Below, one piece after another: positions 46,765 through 58,095 of a stretch of 64,000 nt of DNA. Below the pieces are notes generated by a model, which was given only the letters and a program-made list of their open reading frames with translations, was not told the DNA's origin and did not search any database. Source of the stretch: Turnera subulata (taxonomy: Eukaryota; Streptophyta; Magnoliopsida; Malpighiales; Passifloraceae); contig JAKUCV010001759.1 of assembly GCA_028386065.3 (NCBI GenBank), positions 62,001 to 126,000 on the forward strand, read 5' to 3'. The position numbers and the translations under genes are program-made. The first letter of the stretch is position 1, and every line of letters starts with the position of its first letter.

Positions 46765-48424
46765 TCAACAGGTTGCTTCTTGCATCATAACCCAAGAAAC
46801 GGTGCAGTCCCCATCCATAGCAGCACAAGGATAATACATAGTTACATTTCGCAATTTCAAATCCCAGATATAGATCATACTATTATGTTTGTCGAGATAG
46901 TAGATAGAATTCCCTTTGATTGTGGGTTCAGATGCGGAACAAAACGTACAACAATCGCCGAGAAAAATGGCTTGTGCTCCTATGTCCTCCACCTTGGCAC
47001 ATTCCAACCTGCTGCTTCTATTCGATATTGAATCCAGGACCACCTTGTAAATTGAAAAATCAATCCTTGCAGGCCCCTCAAAACCAGTACGAGTCGGACG
47101 AAGTGCAACAACCAAAAAGATTTCACCAAAAGATTCAATCAAGTATTCGAACCAGGAATTGCAGCTGGTAGGGAAAATTTTCTCACCTCCACCTTGGCAC
47201 ATTCCAACCTGCTGCTTCTATTCGATATTGAATCCAGGACCACCTTGTAAATTGAAAAATCAATCCTTGCAGGCCCCTCAAAACCAGTACGAGTCGGACG
47301 AAGTGCAACAACCAAAAAGATTTCACCAAAAGATTCAATCAAGTATTCGAACCAGGAATTGCAGCTGGTAGGGAAAATTTTCTCTGGCAGTTGTGCCCTC
47401 ACCATCAACCGAAATGATCCCTCCAAAATTTCAAGAATGCATAAATAACATAAATTATCTTCTGTATCGAGATTGTAACCATATATCTTCCGTCCTGTGG
47501 CCATGTATGGCCAAAAATTCTCCACGATACTTGTATAATCTACCTTGACAAACCCATCATCACCCAACTTGCAAAATATCATACATCCCTTGTCATAGTC
47601 ACTAAATATTACGTGACAACTAGAATCGGACAAAGATGCTGAAAGAAGGCATTCTTTCCAACTGAAATCTGTTAAATCCATAACAGAAGGTAGTTGAATT
47701 CTCTGCCCCGTCGCAACGTCCAGAACAAAGAACTGAACATTATTGGCACCTTCTTCTTTCACCACTAAACATCCATAAGAAGAAGCGCATATGGATTTGG
47801 ATTGCATCTCTATGGGGACGATTCTGGTAGTTCCTGATCGTATACTAGAAAGAATTGGGTTTGGCATGTGCTCCCCGCCATAGCAAATAAGCCAAGGATG
47901 TGGTGGTCGAGATTTTGATACAGGAGGAGGAGAACAAGAAGAGAGAGACAACACCGGCCGAGTACTTAATGGAGGACATTCACAGAAATCATCCTTGAGC
48001 ATTAATGTTGATGACTTGTCTTTAGCCAAGGAAGGTTTGATCCAAATACCATGTAGTTGTCTCGTTAAACCACAATTAAATGTGTCATCATCAGCTGGAG
48101 AAGAAGAACCACTGCTAGTATAATAAAAAGAATGGTATTTGCCTGTTGCGATGGAGTAGAATACGGTGTTACCTTGATGCAACATGGGGATATAAATCTT
48201 GTTGTCCGTTCCTTTAATTGCAGAGCTCTCTAACAAAGAGATGCCCTGAGAAGAAACAAAAAGCATCCTGTTCGGTGGCAAACTATCCATTCTCTGCCAT
48301 TCATCCTTCTTGTCGTCCCACTTAAAAATCTGAAACTTCTTCCAATGTTGTAGAGCATAAACAACCATGACTTCATCCTTATCCATCACAATGAAACCCT
48401 CACACCAACCGTGACTCATTTTGG
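46765..48424 (-). pseudogene. F-box/DUF295 gene, 3' portion with internal 200-bp duplication (unit 2)
   Basis: Same coding region as 42468-43922, but a 200-bp piece (equivalent to about 42690-42892) is doubled, with the junction at about 47186. The frame from 48419 therefore ends early at 47139 in foreign residues (KVEVRKFSLPAAIPG), and the remaining C-terminus lies in a separate frame (46765-47202). Its upstream end stops at the N run, where its last 333 bp are identical to the first 333 bp beyond the gap. In the true genome it probably joins directly to 48451-49528. Confidence 0.75.
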
Positions 48425-48450
48425 NNNNNNNNNNNNNNNNNNNNNNNNNN
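48425..48450. other. Assembly gap (26 N) between overlapping contig ends
   Basis: The 333 bases before the gap (48092-48424) equal the 333 bases after it (48451-48783). This is the pattern of two contigs that overlap but were not merged. Confidence 0.9.
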
Positions 48451-49528
48451 CAGCTGGAGAAGAAGAACCACTGCTAGTATAATAAAAAGAATGGTATTTG
48501 CCTGTTGCGATGGAGTAGAATACGGTGTTACCTTGATGCAACATGGGGATATAAATCTTGTTGTCCGTTCCTTTAATTGCAGAGCTCTCTAACAAAGAGA
48601 TGCCCTGAGAAGAAACAAAAAGCATCCTGTTCGGTGGCAAACTATCCATTCTCTGCCATTCATCCTTCTTGTCGTCCCACTTAAAAATCTGAAACTTCTT
48701 CCAATGTTGTAGAGCATAAACAACCATGACTTCATCCTTATCCATCACAATGAAACCCTCACACCAACCGTGACTCATTTTGGAGAACTCCTCCTCACTG
48801 AAAGGCCTTTCAAGAACACCCACTATATTATCCCCTTCCTCAGTCAAATTATTCACATCCAATATCATCACTCCCTCACCACATAAAAAATAAATTAGGC
48901 CCTTATAAGAAATTGGAGCACTCATAAAGGGCATAAACGCATATTCCTCTCCAAATTCAATATTCGTCCAATCTTGACGTCCTTGTCCAAGTTTAAGAGT
49001 AGCGCCAAATCTTGCAAGCCCAAGGCCAACAACCACGCATTCTCGAGAAGTGGGAGGCTCGAAGAAAGACATGAAGAGGAATCTACGAGGCGGCTTAGGC
49101 AGTTCAAATCTCTGCCTTGTGAAGGGATTGAGGAAGAATGCACTGAAATCAGCATCTCGAGTGAGGAGTAACCAACCATGGTCAGAGAAGTGAACATGAG
49201 CTCCACTTAGTTCTGGGATTTGGATACCATAAATCGTATTCCTTATGGGATGGAAGATGGTGCACATAGTCCCGCTAGCAGGGGGCTGCAACAATAGAGG
49301 AGTTCCTGATTCCTCCTCCAAAAATAATTTACCAAGGAGGTCCACTGTTGGTGTCATCGTCTTAATTATTGCAGCAGATCGCCAAGCTTTGCAGACTGCA
49401 CAAAAGGTATTATAGTCCCCAGCATAAAGACGTGATGATATCTCTCCCAGGATATCACTTGGAAGGCTACACCATGTCCTCTGCTCTTGTTGTTGTTGTT
49501 GTTGCACTTTGACAGACTCTTGTGCCAT
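48451..49528 (-). CDS. F-box/DUF295 protein, paralogue, N-terminal part (broken by the gap)
   Basis: Starts at 49528 (MAQESVKVQQQ). It encodes the F-box (SLPSDILGEISSRLYAGD, CAVCKAWRSA) and DUF295 repeat 1 (NPFTRQRFELPKPP, GVMILDVNN) before running into the N gap. It is a close paralogue of the gene at 836-3022. Differences include a longer poly-Gln stretch after the start, one Thr fewer after MTPT, and an insertion around NLTEEGDNIVGVLE. The rest of the protein is represented by 46765-48424 and 42468-43922. If the gap is a missed overlap, a continuous two-repeat protein like the first copy is likely; the 200-bp duplication would still truncate it if real. The leader intron is 49579-50148. 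Confidence 0.8.
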
Positions 49529-49578
49529 AAGATTTGATTTTTCTGATCACCACACACTCGCTCTTTATGTCACTAAGC

Positions 49579-50148
49579 CTGAAAATAGTTTGAAGGAAAA
49601 AGCTATCATATATAATTATTTCTTTTATTTTAAAGACACAAATAATATATAATAAACTAACAATGAGCTAGCTAGCGTGTGTTTATGTAGGAGTTTTCAA
49701 ATTTGTTCTGTAAGTTAGGAAAATATTATAAGATAATTAACTTGCAGCCAAAGACAAATACGTATATGTGTGTATAATAACTGAAATTACAAAACCAAAA
49801 GAATTAATTTTGAGGAGTATTGGCCTACAAATCAATCCTCTGCGTCAAGAATTAACCTGCAGAAATTCCAATGGAGCTAAATTCAGGTACCACACCAAAA
49901 TAATCATCTGCGTCAAGAATTAACCTCCGAGGACAATATATATGGATCTTGGAGGTAGCTACTAGATTAATTAAGCAATACCAAAGAAAGAAAGAGTATA
50001 ATATATAATTATATACTTCCAACAGAACCAGTTACTTGTATAAGTCGTCACAGGCATAGATCCAATCAACAACAAAAAATCATAAGGACCTAAGTAAATA
50101 GTAATCGTGATTGAAAAAAAAAAGACGAAGTAGTAGAGGATTACTTAC
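49579..50148 (-). other. 5' UTR intron of the F-box paralogue
   Basis: The donor (ACACAAG|GTAAGT at 50148) and acceptor (TTTCAG|GC at 49579) match those of the first locus. It carries two copies of the CTGCGTCAAGAATTAACCT phrase, as in the first locus but without the neat 59-bp tandem. Confidence 0.6.
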
Positions 50149-51698
50149 CTTGTGTGAGTTGAGGCTGCACTGTCTCAACCGCTGTAGATCTGGTTAGGGT
50201 TTACTGTTGCGGGATTTTCAGTGTTAATTATATCTCTTAAATAGTCTCCCAGCCTGAGAAGCCGCCTCGATAATCTTAACCAGATCTACATAAGTCGGTG
50301 GGCTATCCAGATCTACATAAGTCGGTTATTATTAGTCTTCCTCTAGATGTAGGGAATCCCATAATATTTTGGACAAAAATAACCCAGGAAATTAACAATA
50401 TTCCATCAATTACCCCCCACGATAAAAGTGTTTTTTTTTTTGTCTTTCCCTCCCACATTCAGTCCAAGCTCTTCCGTCTTCGATTTCTTCCAGTCCTCTT
50501 CCTCCATCAGCCATTGCCATTCTTCTTCTTCTTCTTCTTCTTCTTTTTCTCCTCCTCCTCCTCCACCCTCTGTCTCTGTGGATGTTATCTTGGAAATTGA
50601 AAATCCCCAAATTGTGCTCCCAAAACCCTAGTTCTTGAAATTCTCAATCAGCCCTTAATGTGTAGAAAAAATGGTGGAACTCAAACCCACATTCTTTAAA
50701 AAAAAAGGACAACATTATTCTACCACCAAGCTACATCTTTTTAAAACAGAACAAGCTACATCTTCATTTATGTTAAATTGCTATAAAAATTATGCGTTAG
50801 TGAAAACTTAGGAAGGGCCATGGCCTCATTGATCCCCCACATTCACCCACCACTCACTGTGACTATATCGATTTGATCTCAACACTATGTTTTTATTTTT
50901 TATTTTTCTGAACGAAAGAATAATCATAATTATATTTTTTTTGAAAAGCAATGCATCTTTTAGCCATTGCAGTACGTATTTGTATGGACAAGAAACCTAG
51001 GGCAAATAATTTTTTTTTTTGTCGAATAGGGCAAATAATTTTGGCACACAAAGGAGCAATAAGTATATATGTGCCAGAGAATGACAATTATAAAAATATT
51101 CTTGCATCTCGTGGTTTGGAAGATTTTGTATTTTCCTCCTCTTTAATTTCTTTTATATTTTATTTTGATTAAAAAAAGTAAATATTTTACTGGACTAGCA
51201 TTTCTACCCGCAGAAAAGCAAATGAGAAATGCTACAAAGAATTTAAGGGCTGAGTAAAGAATTTTCTATGCAGTGCCCGCTATTTTGTAACCATGGTGGA
51301 ACACAAATTTCTGTAGTGTTAGTTATGCAATCATTTCTTTTTCCATTGGTCACACTGAAAGCCTGAAGTTTGGACCGGCATTTCTCAGCTTTTAGCCTTC
51401 TTTAGCAATCCACCGTGAAAGATTTGAACGATTCTCTAAGGTTAAATTAAGGATATAATAAGGAAAATAAATCATTCTTCCCCTTCCTTGTCTCTCTCTC
51501 TCTCTCTCTCTGTCTCTGCTCTTTGGACCCTTGACTGGAGTATTAGAAAATCACAAGATCAGAAATCAAATTCTATAACATGAGGTGGTTAAGCTAGTTC
51601 GTGGTACTCTAAGGACATAGTTGCATCCAATATTTTTCATACTGTTATCATTCATTCCTGTGGCCAGTTCTGCTATCTAAAAAGTCCTCAGAACTTAC
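50149..51698. other. Promoter and upstream flank of the F-box paralogue
   Basis: Aligned to about 3705-5080 of the first locus. It includes a 20-bp phrase CCAGATCTACATAAGTCGGT repeated at about 50280 and 50307 that the first locus lacks, a CTT microsatellite (about 50520-50550) and a CT microsatellite (51490-51512). No gene. Confidence 0.55.
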
Positions 51699-52189
51699 TT
51701 GTGATCAAGATGTGCCATAATTTCCCCTCCTGGGAAGGCTGATCTGGTGGCCTCACATGCAGCTTTTATTGCTTCTCTCCAAGTTCCACCAACATATTTT
51801 GAATTTGTATCTTCTTTTTTCTGGCTTGGATCATCCATTGATAGAGAATATCCTGAAAGCAGGTGGACCACCCAAACACCATCGTTTCTGAAGTCGCATA
51901 AAATTGAACAATTCAGTACACTTAATCTACAATAAGAGATCAATTCTGGAAATTCTAAACCATGACTAAAGGTAATATAGTTGATGGAATGGAAAGTTTC
52001 GAACAAGAAAAGATTAAACATTAAAACTAAAAAGAATTACTTACAATACTATGTCCATATGTCGAGGTGCATAATGTCCACCACCTATTCCAAGAAGTAC
52101 TTTTTTCTTGTTATTCTCACTGCATAGTACTGAGAATCATCAATATCACAAGAGGACAAAAAAGTTGATAGTTAAGGTTTGAAAGGAGC

Positions 52190-54115
52190 AGATGCTTATT
52201 TTGGAATCTGGATATTTCTTAAAAAGCAAAGAATTAGCAGATCAGGAAGGAAAATTTTGATGCGAACCTCTGTAGGATGGCTTGCAGAGAGTGTTTTCTT
52301 AAAAGGCTGCCACAAATCTTTCAACCAAGGACATCCAAAAATGGCATGAAAAGTGGACTCCGTATGATAACCACATAGAGGGCAGGACGGATTAACCGGA
52401 ACATGTCCACTAAATTGCCAGTGATTGGAAGAATATCGTGGAACAATCACCAGGAGAAAAGTTTAACTTTATTTGGGATAGATAATTTCCATAGCTGTCT
52501 CCAAAAAGTATTCAAGTGAGATAAACATGATGAAGAACCTGTGGGGTGGGTAGTTTGAAGCTGCCTTCTTAAAAAAGCCCAATACGCAGACTTAACAGAG
52601 AAAACACCATGAGCTGTATAAAACCATGCAAGCTTGTCAGCACATCTAAAGGAAGGTAGAGGAATTGATAGGATAGCTTCAGCCTCATGCGAGAGGAACC
52701 GAGACAAAACCAACTCCCTATTCCATCGACCATTTACCAGCAAATCATTAACAGAGTGTATATGAGAATTATCAGAAACCGTGCATACAGGGCGAAAGGA
52801 CCAAGGAATAGGGACCCACGGATCCTGCCATATATCAATAGAAAGGCCGTCCCCAACAGTCCATATCAGATCAGTTTGTAAACAATCCCGAGCACCACAG
52901 ATACTCCTCCAGATAAAAGATGGAGGGTTACCCACACTGGCTTGAAGGAATGAACAATGAGGATAATACTTTGTTTTAAGGAATCTAGCACAAAGGGATG
53001 TTGGATTTTGAAGAAGAAACCAGCCTTGCTTTGCTAACAAAGCCTTATTGAAACAAAATAAATCCCGAAAGCCAAGGCCACCCTCGGACTGTTGGGGACG
53101 AAAGCCAAGGAGTTTCTTGCCATCTATATTATCGCCCCACCAGAATCTAGACATTAATTGGGATAGCCTTTGACATAATTTCTTCGGAAGTTGGAAAACT
53201 TGCATAGAATAGGTAGGTATGGCTTGAGCAACAACCTTAATAAGGACTTCTTTACTAGCCTTAGATAGAAGCCGAACTCTCCAACCTTGTAAAGTTGTAA
53301 TCGCTTCCAAACCCTCTCCTTCAGAGTGGAAAAAGACATCATACAATTTCTTTTTTTTTTTTGATACAATGAGTGTCCCAGCTCGACAAGCCAGACTAAT
53401 CTCACCCGTGGCACGACACCCAATCTCGCTTCCCGGGCATTTAGCCTAAGACCACGAGTGGGGTAAACATCATACGATTTCTACCAATAGTAGTTGGGAG
53501 ACCCAAGTATTTTTCACAGATAGCCTCACGGGGAATCTGCAAATGCCAGAGGATGCCTTCCTTTAAGCCCTGATCACAGTTTGCAATGAAAAAGACAGCA
53601 GATTTATCGTAATTGATACGTTGACCGGATGCAGATGCATAATGGCCCAAGACAGCACGCAAGGCCTGTGCATTTTCCAGATCAGCCTTAATAAACAGCA
53701 GACTATCCTCTGCCAAAAACAAATGGGACACCGATGGGCCCCCATTATGAGCAGGCATAAATACCAGAAGGCCCTGACGAACAGCTTTATTTATCAGCTC
53801 AGAAAAAAAAACTCAGTGCAGAATAGAAAAAGGAATGGCGATAATGGGTCGCCCTGGCGTAAGCCTCTGTGAGGAGTAATTGGCCCAAATAGGGAATCGT
53901 TAACCCTAACAGAGAAGGTAGGAGATGATATGCACATCTTCATCCAATCAACCCACCTATCAGAGAATCCAAGCCTATTTAAAATACTGAAAAGGAACTG
54001 CCAATCGACACGATCGTAGGCTTTAGAGAGATCTAATTTCACTTCCATATAAGCTTCCCTGCCCTTTTTGTTTAGTCGCAGATCATGTATGAGTTCATGA
54101 GCAATGATTACATTG
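52190..54115 (-). mobile_element. LINE inserted in GEK1, truncated at both ends
   Basis: Minus-strand ORF2 remains. About 53780-54110 is the reverse transcriptase core (MEVKLDLSKAYDRVDW, RGLRQGDPLSPFLF). About 53470-53758 is the motif-C region, which reads FLAEDSLLF where active elements have F-A-D-D. About 52440-53350 continues to FWWGDNIDGKK and the zf-RVT N-part, and 52196-52450 has the zinc site (CPLCGYHTESTFHAIFGC). Endonuclease and RNase H parts are missing. A SINE interrupts it at 53350-53466. The altered catalytic motif, stops and frameshift near 52450 make it inactive. Confidence 0.85.
53350..53466 (-). mobile_element. 5'-truncated Au-like SINE inside the LINE, with target duplication
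   Basis: About 115 bp on the minus strand match the 3' half of the SINE at 35462-35690, ending in a poly(A) (T run at about 53351-53362). The LINE sequence ACATCATACRATTTCT occurs on both sides (about 53337-53352 and 53468-53483) with one mismatch, a 16-bp target site duplication. The LINE reading frame resumes across it. Confidence 0.85.
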
Positions 54116-54882
54116 TCAGTAATGCAACAACTACTAACAGTTGCATAATTGCAGTGTTAAAAGTAAAGACAGAAGATTGGATATGAATGCCCTATCAAGA
54201 ATAAGATGCTTAGTAGTACTAAACTAAGAGCAAATCAAACATCCACTCACCTTAGCGGAAATGAACTGAGCTGCATCCTGTCTCTTGCAGTACTCTTCTG
54301 TACTACCTGTACCAGCCGGCCACACAAACCAATAAAATCTTTTATATATATACACTTGTAGTGGAATATATAGCAGTCACATTTTCACAACGTTTTTCAA
54401 ATTCAATGAGAGCCCATGTTTGAAAAAGTAATAAGGATATAAGAAGAATGTTACCAATTTCAATTTACATTGTTGGCTTACTAGTCACCGGTCCATGGTG
54501 AGTTCCCTCCAAAGTAATCTAACAACAACAGAAACAGCTCCTCAACCCTCATTCTCCCAATAATCAACAAACTTAAGAAAAATAGAAAAAAGAAAAAGAA
54601 AAGACAAACCTCGAATTCGGGGACTAAATTATGATCAGCGGCGATCTGCTTCAAGAGCCTGAGCCAAGGCCCCGTCCTGGGATCGGGCGGCGCCGCCCAC
54701 CCACCCGGGCTTCCCGCCCTGGAGGGGGACTTCGTCGGGGCGCAAGTGAGGGACCGCAATGGAATGGATGGTGAGGGCGGGCCGGTTGGAGACGGCGGTG
54801 TGTTTGCTGAAGAAGATGACTTCCTCCCACCTGGCGTCCAAGTGGCGGGATCGCGTGTGGTGGCCACCAGCAGTGTCACCAT

Positions 54883-55436
54883 GTCGTTGTTCCTTTGGGT
54901 TGTGACGTGGAAGAGAAGTGACGGTGGTGGTGGTTATTGTTGGTTTTAACGGCCACCGCTAAATTAAATATGTTGTCATTTTAATTTTTCATTATTGCTC
55001 TTAGTTTGTTTTTTAATATAAATATTATAGGTTATTATAAGTTAGTATATATTTCAATGACTTTTTTCTATTATTTTTATTATATAAATAAATTACAATT
55101 TTATCTATAATTTTTTTTCTTATTCACTTGCATTTGTAGGCCCAAAATACAGGAAGTAACCCCATTATCTTAGATTTTTAATTTATACCTTTTTATACAA
55201 AGTGCTTATATATAGTGATTTTGTTTCATTTTAAATTTTTAGAATTTATTTGCATTTACATTTTTTTATTTCTTTACTTTTTGTATAGTTTTTATTATTA
55301 TTTTATTGATTCCTCATCCGGTATCCGGAGCTTTGCCCCGACTAATCCGAATCCGACCCGCGTAGCGCACCTAAGTATGGTGGGTTAGATAGCTTTTATT
55401 TTTTTATGATTAAGATAGTATAACAATTGAAGGTCA
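54883..55436. other. AT-rich intergenic DNA
   Basis: Upstream of GEK1. Very AT-rich, with a short GC-richer patch near 55315-55375 (CCGGTATCCGG, CCGAATCCGACCCG). No gene recognised. Confidence 0.4.
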
Positions 55437-57549
55437 TTATTTGTAACAGCCTGGGTAAAAATTTGGTAAAAGGACTGTAAAAGTCGTTATACAGTGATTT
55501 ACCTTTTGAATTTAATCTTGGGTAATTAATTCAAGGTAAATCGGGCATCATTTTTCGTAACCGATGTTTTTCCCACGCTCGTGATTTTTCCGTGGATTTT
55601 ACGGACCAAAGTTGGTATTTTTCGGGTCCCGGAATCCTCAGAAAAATCACACCGGAAAATAACTAAGGGGGTGTTATAGTTATTTTCTGGTCCGGACGGG
55701 ACACGCCTCACATGCTGCACAGTAGTGCATAATTGAGGCTGCCACCGCCTCTTTCCTGTGCCGCCCGTGTCCTCTCCTGTGTAACCTGTGATAAGCTTTT
55801 TCTTTCTTTTCCCGTGTCATCATCAGCCAGTGTACACCATCTTCCTCATAACCCAGTATCGCCTCCTCACTGTCAGCTTCTTCCCTGCAACTAAAACTTG
55901 CAAAAGTAAGAAACACAAAAAAAAAATATCAAAAACAACAAACACCCCAAAACACACCGTTTTACCTCAATCCTTTTTCTTTTCTTTCTTTCTTTTCTTT
56001 TCTTTTCTTCTTCTCCTTCCCCGTGTTCACCGAGCCGCGGCCCGAAGACCACCTCCACCACCCGACCCTACACGCGCAGACACCACCACCCGCCGCCTTC
56101 CTCTCTTCCTCCCCCTCTTCCCGTCGCTGCTGCAGGTCGCCAAGCCGACGCGAGACGACCCGCGAGCCGCCGCCGGACCCGCCTACTCTTCCTCCTCCTT
56201 CGCGCGCCGCCTCCTCTCCGCGTCGCCCTCCACCTCGCATCGTGCCGCGCCGCCTGTGCTGCCCAGCGTCGTCGCCGACACCTGCAGCTCAAGGTGAGCC
56301 CGAGGTTGATGGTGACCCGGGTGTGTGGTGTTTGGGTCGGGTTGACCCGAGTTTGGATGGGTTGGTTGGGTTTTGGTTTTGGGTCTGGGCTAGTTCAGTT
56401 GGGTCTGGGCTAGGCAGTGGGTTGGGCCTGAGCTATTCATGGCCCGGTCCAGTTTTAAAAAAAACAGATAAAAGTAATAAAGGGGAATAATAAAATCTAG
56501 TTATATGTATATTTTGAGGAAAATGATAAGTTTTAATTTTGGCTTTTGGGAAAAATATATATGCATGCATAATTACTTCCCTTTGGAAAAAAAACTATAT
56601 TATGGTAAGTAATTTCTATGAAAATATCTTGGAAAATTAAATACGTTATAGTAATAATCTTTTTATGAAATAGTTTGGAAATATGTAAATGTTATAATTT
56701 TCAGAAGGATTATTTCATAGTAATTATATTTTTGGAAAGGATATTTGATATGGGAAATAAATAGCTTAACGGAAATTATTTTGGAAAAAGGTAAAAGGAT
56801 TTAAAAATGATTAAAGATAATTTTATGAAATATAACCGGGACGTATAACTGAGGGGGATGATGTTTAATTTACAGTTTCTAGCATGTCATGGCATACCAA
56901 TAATGTGCATTTATGTGATTGTTTTGTTGTATAGGTTTTGATATCGGGCAGTACCCCGAGGAACCGGCTTTGGACCGGTTGATGTTTTCAGAGTTGAGTA
57001 ATCGGCTAAGGTGAGGATGGATAACTTTTGATATGTTGCCTATAATACTATTGTATGTTCTTGATACTTGAATGTGCTTTGTTGTTGATTGAACAAGTTG
57101 TGTGCTGTTATATAATGTTGTTGGATATTTGATGATATGGAATTGTGTTGGTTATTTGGGTGCTTTGGTTATCATTGTTGTTGTTGTTATGATGTTGATT
57201 TGCTTGATTGAACCGCTGTGTTGACTGTTATTGGTTCCTTGGATACTGTGTTGTGATTGATGTTGGATTGTGAATAATTGGTGTTATGAAATTGTTGATG
57301 GATTGGTCTGTTGTATAACTTGAGTTAATAGGAAGTTGGATAATTGTTTGACTGTTATGGATATTGTGATTGTTGTCGATAGACTGTGTTGAGATTGTAT
57401 AATTGGAATAAACTGTGATATGGATAATTGGGAAAAAGGAAAAATGGAAATTGGAAGTTGATTTGAGATGATGGTTTTATTGTCACGCGGAAAGTAGTGG
57501 TACGACTAGATGGTTAGAGGCTAGTTCTGTGGTGTCATTGCCGGTCGGT

Positions 57550-58095
57550 TTGGTTATTGGGGATGTTAATCCCGGTTTGGTTTGGATATTGGGATGTTGA
57601 TCCCGGATTGGTTATGTTATTGGGATGTTGATCCCGGGTTACGTTTGGCCTAGCATCGGGAATTAGTTAATAACCAGGTACGACCCTAGCTTGTCCAGTG
57701 ACGGGGCCCGAAAATTAAAATTGGAAAGTTAATGAGTGAGTCGTGTCTTTTGGTTTTGGGTTTGGGATGTCGATTCCTGTGATTTGGTTTTAGAATGGAT
57801 AAGACTTAATTGTCACGTGGTAAGTAGAGGTACGACCGGATGGTTTGAGACTGTTTTATGGTGGCCATGATCTGGGTTACTTCTGATGGGCATGTTGATG
57901 CTGGTTTGATTGGGATGTTGATCCCTGAGATTTGTTATTGGGATGTTGATCACTGAGATTGTTATTGGGATGTTGATCCCTGAGATTATTATTGAGATGT
58001 TGATCCCTGAGATTTGTTATTGAGATGTTGATCCCTGAGATTGTTATTGGGATGTTGATCCCTGAGATTTGTTATTGGGATGTTAATCCCGGATT
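57550..58095. repeat. Minisatellite and higher-order repeat inside the solo LTR
   Basis: Units of about 27-29 bp with the core TTATTGGGATGTTGATCCC occur at least seven times between 57907 and 58095 and about three times between 57550 and 57640. They sit inside a larger diverged repeat: TGTCACG(C/T)GG...GTACGAC at about 57481 and 57811, each followed by GGTACGACCCTAGCTT...GACGGGGCC. Confidence 0.75.

Larger units (their letters stand above)
43924..48424. repeat. Tandem duplication, unit 2 (with an extra 200 bp)
   Basis: Second copy of 39627-43923, longer because a 200-bp piece of the F-box coding region is itself doubled near 47186. It ends at a run of N. Matching landmarks: 40864/45161, 41504/45801 and 42468/46765, all offset by 4,297. 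Confidence 0.85.
51699..54882 (-). pseudogene. GEK1: D-aminoacyl-tRNA deacylase / GEKO1 gene, degenerate
   Basis: Minus-strand remnants of GEK1, the plant/archaeal-type D-aminoacyl-tRNA deacylase that also gives ethanol tolerance. Pieces: 54610-54882 (MVTLLVATTRDPATW, then WEEVIFFSKHTAVSNRP in another frame, then GPWLRLLKQIAADHN), 54469-54518 (ITLEGTHHGPVTSKPTM), 54251-54306 (STEEYCKRQDAAQ), 52045-52119 (KVLLGIGGGHYAPRHMDIV), and 51699-51887 (HLLSGYSLSMDDP, FPGGEIMAHLDHK). Exon 1 lacks about 60 residues and has two frameshifts. A small exon after THHGPVTSKPTM (FLEIG-type) and the WEGLGLGG exon are not found. The last exon after HLDHK is not seen. A LINE fills the third intron. The catalytic GGGHYAPRH motif survives. 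I judge it non-functional. Confidence 0.8.

Noticed and set aside
55788..56490. Two overlapping plus-strand frames (155-169 aa) rich in Pro, Arg and Ser, with GC-rich codons
   Set aside because: They lie within the solo LTR; composition is low-complexity and frames overlap on both strands, so I treat them as non-coding.
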